Of a DNA stretch of 64,000 nucleotides, positions 6,545 to 15,600 are shown one piece after another. Location of the stretch: the NCBI GenBank assembly GCA_964553045.1, contig CAZKJG010000006.1, positions 70,035 through 134,034 on the forward strand, given 5' to 3'. Both the position numbers and the translations under genes were made by a program. Source of the stretch: JAWLEP01 sp964553045. GTDB taxonomy: Bacteria > Fermentibacterota > Fermentibacteria > Fermentibacterales > JCC-6. Numbering within the stretch: position 1 is the stretch's first letter; each line of letters opens with the position of its first letter. The notes below the pieces were generated by a model, which did no database searches, was not told the DNA's origin, and worked only from the letters and a program-made list of their open reading frames with translations.

Positions 6545-8179
6545 ATGGCAGCTAAGGAGCTGAAGTTCAACCAGGACGCCCGGCAGGCCATTCTGAAGGG
6601 TGTCGAGAAGCTTTCCCGAGCGGTCAAGGTCACCCTTGGACCCCGGGGAAGAAACGTGGTCCTCGAGAAGAAGTGGGGAAGCCCCACCATAACCAAGGAC
6701 GGCGTCACTGTAGCCAAGGAGATCGAGCTCGAGGACAGGTTCGAGAACATAGGCGCACAGCTGATCCGCGAGGTGGCCAGCAAGACCAGTGACGTGGCGG
6801 GCGACGGCACCACCACCGCCACCCTGCTGGCCGAAATCATCTACAGCGAGGGTCTTCGCAACGTCACCGCCGGGGCCAATCCCATGGACCTCAAGCGGGG
6901 CGTCGACAAGGCCGTCGAAGCGGTTGTGGACGAGCTGCAGAACCTCTCCAAGGACGTCAGCAAGGCCAAGGAGAGCATCAAGCAGGTGGCGGCCATATCC
7001 GCCAACAACGACACAGAGATCGGCAGCATCATAGCCGAGGCCATGGACAAGGTGGGCAAGGACGGCACCATCTCCGTCGAGGAGGCCAAGTCCATGACCA
7101 CGGGCCTCGACTTCGTGGAGGGCATGCAGTTCGACCGCGGCTACCTCTCCCCCTACTTCGCCACCGACAAGGAGAACATGGAGGCGGTTCTCGACAAGCC
7201 CTTCGTGCTGATCCACGAGAAGAAGATCTCCAACATCAAGGACCTGCTTCCGGTGCTGGAGAAGGTTGCCCAGCAGAGCAAGCCCCTGCTGATCATCGCC
7301 GAGGATGTTGAGGGCGAGGCCCTGGCCACGCTGGTGGTCAACAAGATGCGCGGCATGCTGGACGTGGCCGCCGTGAAGGCGCCGGGCTACGGCGACCGAC
7401 GCAAGGCCATGCTCGAGGACATAGCCGTCCTCACCGGCGGCAAGGCCATCACGGAGGACCTGGGCATCAAGCTGGAGAACATCACCGTAGCCGACCTGGG
7501 TACCTGCGGCCGAATCCGCATCGACAAGGACGCCACCACCATCATCGACGGCAACGGCACCTCCGAGGACATCAAGGGCCGCATCGGCCAGATCCGCAAG
7601 CAGATAGAGGATACCACCTCCGACTACGACCGGGAGAAGCTGCAGGAGAGGCTGGCCAAGCTCACCGGCGGAGTTGCCAGGATCAACGTGGGCGCCGCCA
7701 CCGAGACGGAGATGAAGGAGAAGAAGGCCCGCGTGGAGGACGCCCTCCACGCCACCAGGGCCGCCGTCGAGGAGGGCATCGTTCCCGGTGGCGGAGTATC
7801 CCTGCTCCGCTGCGAGAAGGCCCTGGACAGACTGCAGCTTGAGGGCGACGAGGCCACCGGCGCAGACATCATCCGCCGCTCCATCTCCGAGCCCCTCCGT
7901 CAGCTGGTCTTCAACGCCGGCGTGGAGGGCGCCATCGTGGTGGAGAAGGTTCGCTCACAGGGCGAGACCGAGGGCTTCGACGTTCAGAGCCTCGAGTACG
8001 TGGACATGTTCGAGGCCGGCATCGTCGATCCCGCCAAGGTCACCAGAACCGCGCTGCAGAACGCGGCCAGCATCGCCGGACTGCTCATAACCACCGAGGC
8101 GATGGTGGCCGAGATCCCCGAGCCCGAGGAGAACGAGGGCGCAGGGGCCGGCGCAGGCGGCATGGGGGGCATGTACTAG
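6545..8179 (+). CDS. groEL: Chaperonin GroEL
   Basis: 544 residues, full length, the 60-kDa ATP-driven folding cage. ATP-site motifs LGPRGRNVVLEKKWGSPTITKDG and GDGTTTATLLAEII are present, as is the apical hinge region ALATLVVNKMRG and the GIVPGGGVSLLR segment. The C-terminus ends in a short Gly/Met tail (GAGAGAGGMGGMY), the usual flexible cavity-lining end. Start chosen at the ATG 40 nt after groES, with a GAGGGAG ribosome-binding site. Codon use is strongly biased, as expected for a highly expressed gene, and this makes long antisense reading frames that are not genes. A strong terminator follows at 8207. Confidence 0.99.
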   Translation: MAAKELKFNQDARQAILKGVEKLSRAVKVTLGPRGRNVVLEKKWGSPTITKDGVTVAKEIELEDRFENIGAQLIREVASKTSDVAGDGTTTATLLAEIIYSEGLRNVTAGANPMDLKRGVDKAVEAVVDELQNLSKDVSKAKESIKQVAAISANNDTEIGSIIAEAMDKVGKDGTISVEEAKSMTTGLDFVEGMQFDRGYLSPYFATDKENMEAVLDKPFVLIHEKKISNIKDLLPVLEKVAQQSKPLLIIAEDVEGEALATLVVNKMRGMLDVAAVKAPGYGDRRKAMLEDIAVLTGGKAITEDLGIKLENITVADLGTCGRIRIDKDATTIIDGNGTSEDIKGRIGQIRKQIEDTTSDYDREKLQERLAKLTGGVARINVGAATETEMKEKKARVEDALHATRAAVEEGIVPGGGVSLLRCEKALDRLQLEGDEATGADIIRRSISEPLRQLVFNAGVEGAIVVEKVRSQGETEGFDVQSLEYVDMFEAGIVDPAKVTRTALQNAASIAGLLITTEAMVAEIPEPEENEGAGAGAGGMGGMY

Positions 8180-8206
8180 GCCCCGAAGCCGCACCGGCAA
8201 GAGAGA

Positions 8207-8235
8207 GGGCCCCGGTTCTCCGGGGCCCTTTCTTC
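8207..8235 (+). terminator. Intrinsic terminator of groESL
   Basis: GGGCCCCGG (8207-8215) and CCGGGGCCC (8220-8228) pair perfectly around a TTCT loop, followed by TTTCTT. Confidence 0.9.
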
Positions 8236-8242
8236 ATGTCGT

Positions 8243-8269
8243 AGAAAGGGGCCCCGAGACGGGGCCCCT
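8243..8269 (-). terminator. Intrinsic terminator of the TolQR/TonB operon
   Basis: AGGGGCCCC (8247-8255) pairs with GGGGCCCCT (8261-8269) around a 5-nt loop. Read on the minus strand it is followed by TTTC, so it ends the operon coming from 18.1 kb. It sits back to back with the groEL terminator. Confidence 0.8.
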
Positions 8270-8296
8270 ATGTGCCTGTCCTCTGCCGGTTGCCGG

Positions 8297-10177
8297 CTAT
8301 TCTGGCGGGACCAGGTTGAAGGAGACCTGCATCGGCAGGTTATCCGTCTGCTCCGGGGCCGGCCCGAAGTTTACGCTGGATATCGCAGCCTCTATGGTGG
8401 GCCTTAGGCTGGACAGCCCTCCGGGAGCGTTGACGGCCACTGCGGTTACCGATCCGCCTGGAGTGATACTGAAGGCCAGGGTGATCCGGCCCCCGGCGGT
8501 GGGATTGCTCCTCAGCAGGCTCTCGTAGGCGGTCTGCACCCTCATCTTTATCACGTTCACCCGCCTGCGGATGTTGGTGAGGTCCCGGTAGCCCAGGTCC
8601 AGGGCCTCTCCGGAGCCGGAGGCGGAGAAGGATACCTGTGCCGCCCTGTGGACGGCTTCCACCTCGCCCTGGGAGACGGTCTCGGCCGAGGAGGCAACGC
8701 CTCCTCCCGAACCCACCACCGAGCTGATGCCCCCAGAGCCACCGCCCTCGCTTCCAGCCACCATGGCCTGTCCGGCCTCTCCCGAGGCCAGCCCCAGACC
8801 GGAGGACGCCGCCGACTGCAGATCGGTCACTATGCCGGCACCTCCGCCGGCGGAGCCCGTTCCGTAGGCCGCGAATCCTATATTGCTCATAACCTGGTTG
8901 GCCGCGTCGGCCCCGGCCGAGGCGCCTGCCGGCCCACCGCCGCCTCCGCCTGCGGGTCCGCCCCCACCGCCGCCCGAGGCCACCTCGACGTCTTCTCCGC
9001 TTGGCATGTCTCCGATCACCTCTTCGCCGATCCCCGCGGTCTGTTGCTCGGGGGTGTCCGCCAGGCTGGCAACCCTGGCAGTGGGAGCGCGGCGGAGCAT
9101 CTCGGACTTGCTGACCTCGGTCACCACCACCAGCCTGTCCAGAACCGCGCCCACCAGCAGCGCCACGGCAAGACCCACGCCAAGAATAACCTGCATCCGG
9201 TCGATTTCGCCCTTCTGGCCCTTGAATACGATGCCGTCGTGCGGGCGTACCGCGAAGCTCTTCCAGTCGTAGCGGGACGGCTTGTACTCCTTCTTCGGTA
9301 TCTTCTTTGGCTGGGGCTTGGGCGCGGCCTCCTTGGGGGGCTTGGTGAAGGCGAAGAATATCTCGGTCTCTCCGGCCTTGAACATGCCCGAGACATTCCG
9401 GTCCATCTCCCACTCGTAGGGCTCTCCGGGCTTCTCCTGCTTCAGGAGGTTACGGTCTATTAGTGTGCTGAAGGGAACGATGGTGCCCTTGACCTCGACG
9501 CCCCCGCCGAGGCCCTCGGGAAGGCGAAGCAGGTACTTTCCGTCCTTTGGCTCCAGCAGGGTGTGTATTCTGGGAAGGTCGGCGCCCCGAATGCTGACCG
9601 TATTGTAGTCGGCGGTGCCGATGGTCATGATGCCGGCATTGGGGAATATCTCCCGCTTCTTCTCGCCCGGCCTCTCCACGATGACCTTCAGGCCCAGGTC
9701 CTCGGCGGGTGCGGGCTTCTTTCCGGGGGTCGGCTTCTCCGGCTTCGGCTTGGGCTTGGACTTGGACTTGGGCTTGGGTTTCGCCTTTGGCCGCTGGATG
9801 AAGCCGAAGTGTATCGTGTACGGATCCAGGGTTATCTGGCCCTGGTCCTCGTACTTGATATTCAGCAGATAGTTGCCGTCCTCGTCCTGTGGAAATATGC
9901 CCAGGTCCCGAAGGTCGGCGAAGTTCAGCTTCGACCCGTCCACGGATTCGATCCTGGCGTTCATCGAACCCTGGAGCCTTAGAACCCAGGTATCCGGCTC
10001 GTCCCCGGGCGAGAGGATGATCATGGAGTCGGGAACGTCCGCCTCCTCGGCCACGATCTGATTGTTGTAGCCGGACCCCAGCCTGACCGGCTCCTTGCCG
10101 GGGATCAGCTTGTTACTCACCTTGCCGTCGCGCATTACGGCTACCGCCAGTACCTTCTTCTCCTCCGCCGGGCTCAT
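8297..10177 (-). CDS. FHA-like, single-TM protein with AgmX/TonB-type C-terminal domain (GltG-like)
   Basis: 626 residues in one span. Cytosolic half: two degenerate FHA-like units (about 5-125 and 162-278; the second has MTIGTADYNTVSIRGADLPR, like an FHA core but with Thr where the phosphate-binding Arg is usual), joined by a Lys-Pro linker (130-157). A membrane helix covers about 329-350. The periplasmic part has a flexible Gly/Ala-rich stretch (about 397-490) and a C-terminal AgmX/PglI TonB-like domain (about 525-626, ITLAFSITPGGSVTAVAV). This order matches myxobacterial GltG. It is the last gene of the operon, overlapping the upstream ExbD/TolR gene by ATGA. Likely role: carries force from the TolQR motor across the periplasm. 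Confidence 0.8.
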   Translation of the reverse strand: MSPAEEKKVLAVAVMRDGKVSNKLIPGKEPVRLGSGYNNQIVAEEADVPDSMIILSPGDEPDTWVLRLQGSMNARIESVDGSKLNFADLRDLGIFPQDEDGNYLLNIKYEDQGQITLDPYTIHFGFIQRPKAKPKPKSKSKPKPKPEKPTPGKKPAPAEDLGLKVIVERPGEKKREIFPNAGIMTIGTADYNTVSIRGADLPRIHTLLEPKDGKYLLRLPEGLGGGVEVKGTIVPFSTLIDRNLLKQEKPGEPYEWEMDRNVSGMFKAGETEIFFAFTKPPKEAAPKPQPKKIPKKEYKPSRYDWKSFAVRPHDGIVFKGQKGEIDRMQVILGVGLAVALLVGAVLDRLVVVTEVSKSEMLRRAPTARVASLADTPEQQTAGIGEEVIGDMPSGEDVEVASGGGGGGPAGGGGGGPAGASAGADAANQVMSNIGFAAYGTGSAGGGAGIVTDLQSAASSGLGLASGEAGQAMVAGSEGGGSGGISSVVGSGGGVASSAETVSQGEVEAVHRAAQVSFSASGSGEALDLGYRDLTNIRRRVNVIKMRVQTAYESLLRSNPTAGGRITLAFSITPGGSVTAVAVNAPGGLSSLRPTIEAAISSVNFGPAPEQTDNLPMQVSFNLVPPE

Positions 10178-10707
10178 GGCCGCCCACCCTCTTCCTTGAT
10201 GACCTCCAGGTTCTGCAGGCTGAAGCCGGCCTCGGAGCAGCTGGCCATCACCCGCTGGACGAGAATCACCGGTATGGCGACATCACCCTGGATGTTGATC
10301 TTCTGCTCGTCCTCGGTGATGGTACCCTTCATCTGCCGTGTGTATTCCATGTGATCGTCCAGCCGGGCCACCAGGGACGGTATGGAACCTCCGGTGGACA
10401 GCAGCTGGTCGTTGACCTGCACGATGGGGTCTCCGTCCACGACAACGGCATCCTGGTTCACCACGATCTCCAGCTTCATCTCCACCTTCTGCTCGGCGGA
10501 GGCTTTGGGCAGAGTCAGAACATCGCTTACGGTGACCAGCTGGCCCTCGGCGCTGTAGCTCTTCAGCAGAAAGACGACCAGAATGGTGAACATGTCGATC
10601 ATGGAGGTCAGGTTGAGCCTGGCCTTCTTGTCGCCGCTGCGGCTTACCGCCTTAGTCTTGCCGTAACCCAGAAGGAGGGGCACATGCCGCTTGGAGGGAG
10701 CGCTCAT
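10174..10707 (-). CDS. ExbD/TolR-family motor subunit, second copy
   Basis: 177 residues with one N-terminal membrane helix (MIDMFTILVVFLLKSYSAEG) containing the Asp of the proton path, followed by a periplasmic ExbD/TolR domain with EIVVNQDAVVVDGDPIVQVND. The basic N-terminus (about 30 residues, Lys/Arg-rich) stays in the cytosol. The C-terminal part (VILVQRVMASCSEAGFSLQNLEVI) is the usual end of the ExbD fold. It overlaps both neighbours by ATGA (4 nt), so the two TolR-like proteins and the TonB-like protein are probably made in fixed ratio. Two TolR copies beside one TolQ is the AglR-AglQ-AglS pattern. Confidence 0.9.
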   Translation of the reverse strand: MSAPSKRHVPLLLGYGKTKAVSRSGDKKARLNLTSMIDMFTILVVFLLKSYSAEGQLVTVSDVLTLPKASAEQKVEMKLEIVVNQDAVVVDGDPIVQVNDQLLSTGGSIPSLVARLDDHMEYTRQMKGTITEDEQKINIQGDVAIPVILVQRVMASCSEAGFSLQNLEVIKEEGGRP

Positions 10708-11267
10708 TCCCTGCCCCTCTCCCTCTCGGCTTCACCCGCAACACTGGCGGACGGTGCCACCTGCAGACCGGGCTCGGTGAATCCCACCCGGCCCACCGCG
10801 TCGATGGCCCTTATCACGTTCTCGTAGCGCATGGTCTCGGTGGTCAGGACCACGATCTCGCGGAATTCGATGTCGTAGTGGCTCATCAGGGTATCCCGCA
10901 TCTCGCCCGCCTTCTCCTGCAGCGTTGCGAAGTCGAAGGTGGTTACCGTCTCACCGTTGTTCTGGACCTGAAAAGCCCTTCCCACCGAGGTCAGCCCGTA
11001 GGCCGTCCCCACGAACAGCTCTTCGTCGGTCATTATGACCTTGGCCTGTATCCGCTCCTCCTCGGACTTGGCCAGGTTGGTTGAGGCCCCGGTGGCGTTG
11101 GGGTTGATGCCCTGGGTCTGGGACATGGTGATGGTCGTTATCTCCAGAAAGGACGCGCTCAGCAGGAGGAACGGTATTATCACGCAGAACAGGTTCATCA
11201 CCGGCAGCAGGTCCAGCTCCGCCTGGTGCTTCTTCCTGTGGCTTCTCTTGGTGGCGCCTTGCGCCAT
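10704..11267 (-). CDS. ExbD/TolR-family motor subunit, first copy
   Basis: 187 residues. The cytosolic N-terminus is basic (KRSHRKKHQAELDLLPVMN), the membrane helix follows (VMNLFCVIIPFLLLSASFLE), then a periplasmic ExbD-like domain ending in VIRAIDAVGRVGF. The typical proton-path Asp at the start of the helix is replaced by Asn in LLPVMNLF, whereas the second copy has Asp (MIDMF); the two may differ in function. The start ATG overlaps the TolQ/ExbB stop by one base (TGATG), and the gene ends in an ATGA overlap with the next. Inner-membrane motor component with the gene at 11267. Confidence 0.88.
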   Translation of the reverse strand: MAQGATKRSHRKKHQAELDLLPVMNLFCVIIPFLLLSASFLEITTITMSQTQGINPNATGASTNLAKSEEERIQAKVIMTDEELFVGTAYGLTSVGRAFQVQNNGETVTTFDFATLQEKAGEMRDTLMSHYDIEFREIVVLTTETMRYENVIRAIDAVGRVGFTEPGLQVAPSASVAGEAERERGRE

Positions 11268-12151
11268 CAGCCTTCCTTTCTGGCCTGGCCGAGCATGTTG
11301 ATGACCATGACCGAGTACCTGTCGATATCATCCACCAGTCGGTCGGCCTTGGCGGTGAGGAAGGAGTGCGCCAGCAGCTGCGGGATGGCGCCTATCAGGC
11401 CGAAGGCGGTGGTGTTCATGGCCTGGGATATACCGTTGGCCAGCAGCGTGCTCTTGGTCTCGGGGTCTGCCGCGGCCACGGCGGCGAAAGCCTGGATCAG
11501 GCCGAATATCGTACCCAGCAGGCCAACCATGGTGGACACGTTGGCGAACATGGCCAGGTACGAGGTTCTGGCGTTCAGCCGGGGCAGCTCGGCCAGCGCC
11601 ATCTCGTCGACGGCGTTCTGTATGTCCCTCTCGGTACCCCGGTAGTTTCGAAGAGCGGCCTCGATGATCCTGGCCAGGGGGGCGTCCCTTTCGGAGGCCT
11701 CGGCGATGGCTCCCTCGATGCTGCCCTTTCGGATCAGCTCGGATATGCGGGCCATGAACTCCTCGGGTTTGATGTTCGAGATTATGAAGAGGAAGATGAA
11801 CCTCTCCACGAATATGGCCAGTCCGGCCGCCAGAATGACGAGGATGACCCACATTGCGGGGCCGCCCTTGCGGAAGAACTCCGCTATGCTGGAGAAGAGG
11901 CCGCCGCCCCCTTCCAGCTCCTCGGCGGCAACGGTGGTGTCCGCCGCCGTCGTCACTATATCCTCTTGCTCGGGCTCCGGCTCGGGCTCCGCGGCCACCT
12001 CTGTGGTGTCCTCCACCGCTACGCTGTCGGTGGCGGTGGTGTCAGTCGCGGCAGTTTCGGGTTCGGCGCCCTCCTCCGGCTGCGCCTGCGCGGCCCCGGT
12101 GAAGACGAAGATACCAAGCAACAAGAGTACTGGAAGTAAATTGCGACGCAT
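11267..12151 (-). CDS. TolQ/ExbB-family proton-channel protein with signal peptide and acidic linker
   Basis: 294 residues. Residues 1-24 look like a signal peptide ending in AQAQP, then comes a long acidic Glu/Pro/Ala/Thr linker (to about residue 85). The ExbB/TolQ core follows with three membrane helices: AMWVILVILAAGLAIFVERFIFLF, the conserved LAMFANVSTMVGLLGTIFGL, and MNTTAFGLIGAIPQLLAHSF. The ATG at 12151 is spaced 7 nt from AGGAG; a TTG directly before it is less likely. ExbB proteins with a cleaved leader are known in several FCB and delta-type lineages. It should form the pentameric motor channel for the two TolR-like partners. Confidence 0.93.
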   Translation of the reverse strand: MRRNLLPVLLLLGIFVFTGAAQAQPEEGAEPETAATDTTATDSVAVEDTTEVAAEPEPEPEQEDIVTTAADTTVAAEELEGGGGLFSSIAEFFRKGGPAMWVILVILAAGLAIFVERFIFLFIISNIKPEEFMARISELIRKGSIEGAIAEASERDAPLARIIEAALRNYRGTERDIQNAVDEMALAELPRLNARTSYLAMFANVSTMVGLLGTIFGLIQAFAAVAAADPETKSTLLANGISQAMNTTAFGLIGAIPQLLAHSFLTAKADRLVDDIDRYSVMVINMLGQARKEG

Positions 12152-12177
12152 CAATTATCTCCTCTCACGGCGCCGAT

Positions 12178-12672
12178 TCAGCGCCCTCCGAGATCCAGAA
12201 CCAGGTTTCCGGCGAGATCGAGAACGGCGATAACACCGAAGATCAGGCCCTGCTCGCTGTCATCGGTTCCGTACCTGTATGCGGACAGCCCTCCAAAGGC
12301 CGCCACCGATCCGTACCTTATCCACCAAGGAAGTATATGCACATTCTGTGCCGTTCCAAAGGAGGGCTCGCCTGCGAATGCACCAGGGTAGATGGGGCTG
12401 ACAACGTCCTCGATAAAGCTGCGCTCCAGAAGGACGTTGCTGAGGTTGGGCGTGCTCTTGAGCATCATGAATATGGCCTGAGGGGTGCGCAGCTCGCCCT
12501 TGATGGTTATCTCCTCGAGAATGAGCCTTCCCTGCTCGTCGGTGTAGGCGCCTGCTCCTCCCCCGCCCGCCGGCTGGGCCAGCGCCTGGCCGGCAAGCGC
12601 CGCCATCAGAGCGGCCGCCATTGCAAGTGCGCAGAACCGTGTCGTGGCGGGACTCCGGTCTAGAATGGCCAC
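12178..12672 (-). CDS. Small secreted protein of the TolQR operon
   Basis: 164 residues from a GTG start, 9 nt after GGAGG. The TTG at 12681 directly abuts the GGAGGAGG and is a poor choice. The ribosome-binding site lies within the Gly codons at the end of the upstream TPR gene, so translation is probably coupled (13-nt overlap). A hydrophobic signal segment ends at LAGQALAQ. The mature protein has a conserved-looking EEITIKGELRTPQAIFMML motif of the sort found in small proteins beside Agl/Tol motor genes, then a Trp/Tyr-rich part and a hydrophobic C-terminus (LIFGVIAVLDLAGNLVLDLG). No enzyme motif is seen; a periplasmic structural part is likely. Confidence 0.7.
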   Translation of the reverse strand: MAILDRSPATTRFCALAMAAALMAALAGQALAQPAGGGGAGAYTDEQGRLILEEITIKGELRTPQAIFMMLKSTPNLSNVLLERSFIEDVVSPIYPGAFAGEPSFGTAQNVHILPWWIRYGSVAAFGGLSAYRYGTDDSEQGLIFGVIAVLDLAGNLVLDLGGR

Positions 12673-15600
12673 AGGAAGCAACCTCCTCCGCCGTCCTCGG
12701 TCTCGGAGGGCTCCTCCTCGGCAGCCGTATCCTCCTCGGCCTCCGGTCCGGTCTCGCCGCTGTCGGCTTCATCCGCCCCGGCTTCCTCACCGGCCTGCTC
12801 CTCTTCCTGCTGCTCGAATCCCTCTTCGGTCTCCTCCCCGCCCTCTCCGGCCTCCGGGCCCTCGGCCCCGCCGGCTCCGGTGCTGTCCGCGGCCGACTCC
12901 TCCTCGGTCACGTAGCCCAGCTCCGCAACCGCACCGGGAGCCAGGAGCTCCAGGTTCTCCACCGCCCTGTCCACCCATTCGTTGTCTATGCCCTGGTTGG
13001 CCGCCTTCTCCACCGCCGTGCTGTAGACCGTCTGGGCCTGCTGCATCTTCGGCTCGTAGAACTGGGTGTAGAGTTGGTTGTAGAACGCGTCCACAGCCTC
13101 GGGGTCGTCTGCGATCTCCGGGGGCGGGTCCATGAACGCGATGACGTTGGCGTAGTCCTCGTAGAGCTCCCCCGCCCTGGCGCAGGCGGCCATGAAGTAG
13201 TAGTCGGTCCGGTAGCCGATGGCCTTGCTGTACCACTGCTCCACCTGCTGCATGAGCTGGGTCTTCAGCTGGGCTGTCTCGACGTTGGTCTCCTGCGCGG
13301 CGTAGTCCTCGTAGGCGATCTCGGCCAGGTAGAAGGCCGACTGGGCCGGGAAGTAGACGTCACCCGTCCTGTACTGGTCGAATGTCTCTACACAGCTCTG
13401 GTACATCTGCCGGGCCCTGCTGATCTGCCCCTGCTCGTGCAGATACCTTCCGTACTTTCCGTATACGTGCACCATGGACTCGGCCGTACCCGCCTGGTGG
13501 GCGATCATCATGTCGTAGACGTTCGCCGCCAGGGCCATCCTCTCCGCGTCCTCGTAGGAGATGGCGGCGCTGTAAAGGGCGGTGCCCACATTCTCCGCGG
13601 AGGGGAACCGGTTGTACGCCTCCAGGTAGGTGTCGCCGGCCAGCTCGTGGCGGCCCGCCTCTTTGGCCAGGAAGGCGGCCCTGAGCATGCCTTTGGAAGC
13701 CAGATCGCTCTGGGGGTACTGGTCGGCCAGCTCGGTGAATACCCGAATGGCGTCCTCCATGGCGCCCGCTCTGGCGTATGTCTCGCCGGCGTCGTAGAGG
13801 GCGTTGGGCGCGATGTCGGAGCCGGGATGCGCACGGGCGGATTCCTCGAACCGCTGGGCGGCCGCCACGATGGACTGTGTATCCTCCGAGCCTGCCAGGG
13901 TCTCGGCATCCCTGTATGCGGCGGCCGCGGCCAGCTGGTCGAAGTCCTCGCCCAGATCCTCGCCGGTGCGGGCTACCGCCTGGGAGGCCCTGCCGTACCA
14001 GTCCTCGGCCTCGGCGTAGTCCTCCTCGGCCTCGTAGGTGGCGGCTATGAAACGGGCCGACCTGGCCACGTACTCCGAATTGGAATACTCATTGTAGACC
14101 CTCTCGTACATCTGCCTTGAGCCCATGTAATCTCCGGCGTTGTAGAGGTTCCCGGCCACTCCGAACAGGAACCTGGCGGCGTTCTCGCCCTCCGGGAAGT
14201 TATTGACGTAGAAGTTGGCGGCCTCCACCTGCTTCTCCCGCAGGGCGGCGCTGTCCACGCCGGACTGCTCGTTGTAGGCGATCATGTAGGCGCTCCAGGC
14301 GTTGCTGGCGGCGTCCTGCCGCCTCTGAGCCGATATGCTGTCCGCGCCCACCTCCATGTAGGTGTCTCCGGCGCTCACGTACTGCCCCAGGGCGTAGTAG
14401 GCGTCTCCCAGGAGGAACTTGAAGTCGTAGGCCTGCCTGGTGCCCCCGAACTCCTCCAGGTAGGACTCGATCCTGGGAATCAGCTGGCCGTAGTAGCTTC
14501 GGCTCTGCTGGGGGGCCTCGTCGGCGGATTCCTGAGCCTTCGTGTAGTAGAAGGCGATGGTCTGCTCCAGGGAGCTGCCCCGCAGGGAGTCCACCGCTGC
14601 CATGGCCGCCTCCTGACCGACGGCCTCTGCCCACTCGCTCTCCATTCCGTAGCTCTCCACCAGCTCCTCGCGGGCCTCCGTGGCCGCCTCGTGGTCCCCC
14701 AGGCCCTCGTAGGCCGACGCGATCTCGGCCTGGAAGAAGGGGGCCTGCTCGTGGCCGGGATGCCGGTCCAGCAGAGCCTCGTAGGCGCTGATGGCGTCCG
14801 ACCAGTAGCCCTGCTCGCCGTAGAACCGGGCCATGTGGTGCAGTACGGTGAAGCTTACCTCGTCGTCGCCGAGCTGCTCCAGGAAATCCGTGGCCATGGC
14901 TACCGGCGGACCCTCATTCTGTTCCATGAAGTCGTGGGCCAGGTACTCCATGGCCTCGTCCACCATTGCGCCTCCGCGCCTGGGTATTCCCAGGGAATCC
15001 ATCAGCTGGCTGTCCTGGATGAAATAGCCGAAGATGGCTGCGGAATGCAGGTAGTTGCTGCGCATGTACTCGGTCCAGCCCAGCTCGTACAAGCTGCGCT
15101 GATAGACGGCCGGATCGGCGTCGGGGTAGTCGAGGATACGGGAGAAGTAGGTGTAGGCGCTATCGTACTCGAAGCTCTCGAAGTAGTAGTGGCCAACCCG
15201 CATGCAGGTCTCCCCGGCCAGGTCGCTCTCCTCGTGCCGCTCCAGGAGGGTGCGGTACTTGCTGACCCCCTCGGTGGGATTGCCCATCTGCGTGAGGCAG
15301 TAGCCCATGGAGTAGAGGGCCACGTCCTCGACGTCGCTGTCCGGGTAGTTCGTGAGCACGCGGTCATAGAGCTCTATGGAGCGGGAGTAGTCCTCGGGGA
15401 GGAAGGTCTCCGACTCCGCCATCCTGTCCAGGTACTCGCTCTTGTCGATGTCGTAGTACAGCTGGGCAAGCCGCACCAGAACGTCCGGGACGAACCGGGA
15501 GTCGGGGAAGCTGGCCAGGTACTCCTCGAAGTAGCCGGCGGCCTCGTGCGCCGCCTGGTTGATCCGCTGACTGAGGTTTTGCGCCTTCCGGGAGCGTTCC

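Noticed and set aside
6464..7750. 428-codon ORF opposite groEL
   Set aside because: Produced by the biased codon use of groEL; His/Leu/Gly-rich with no domains.
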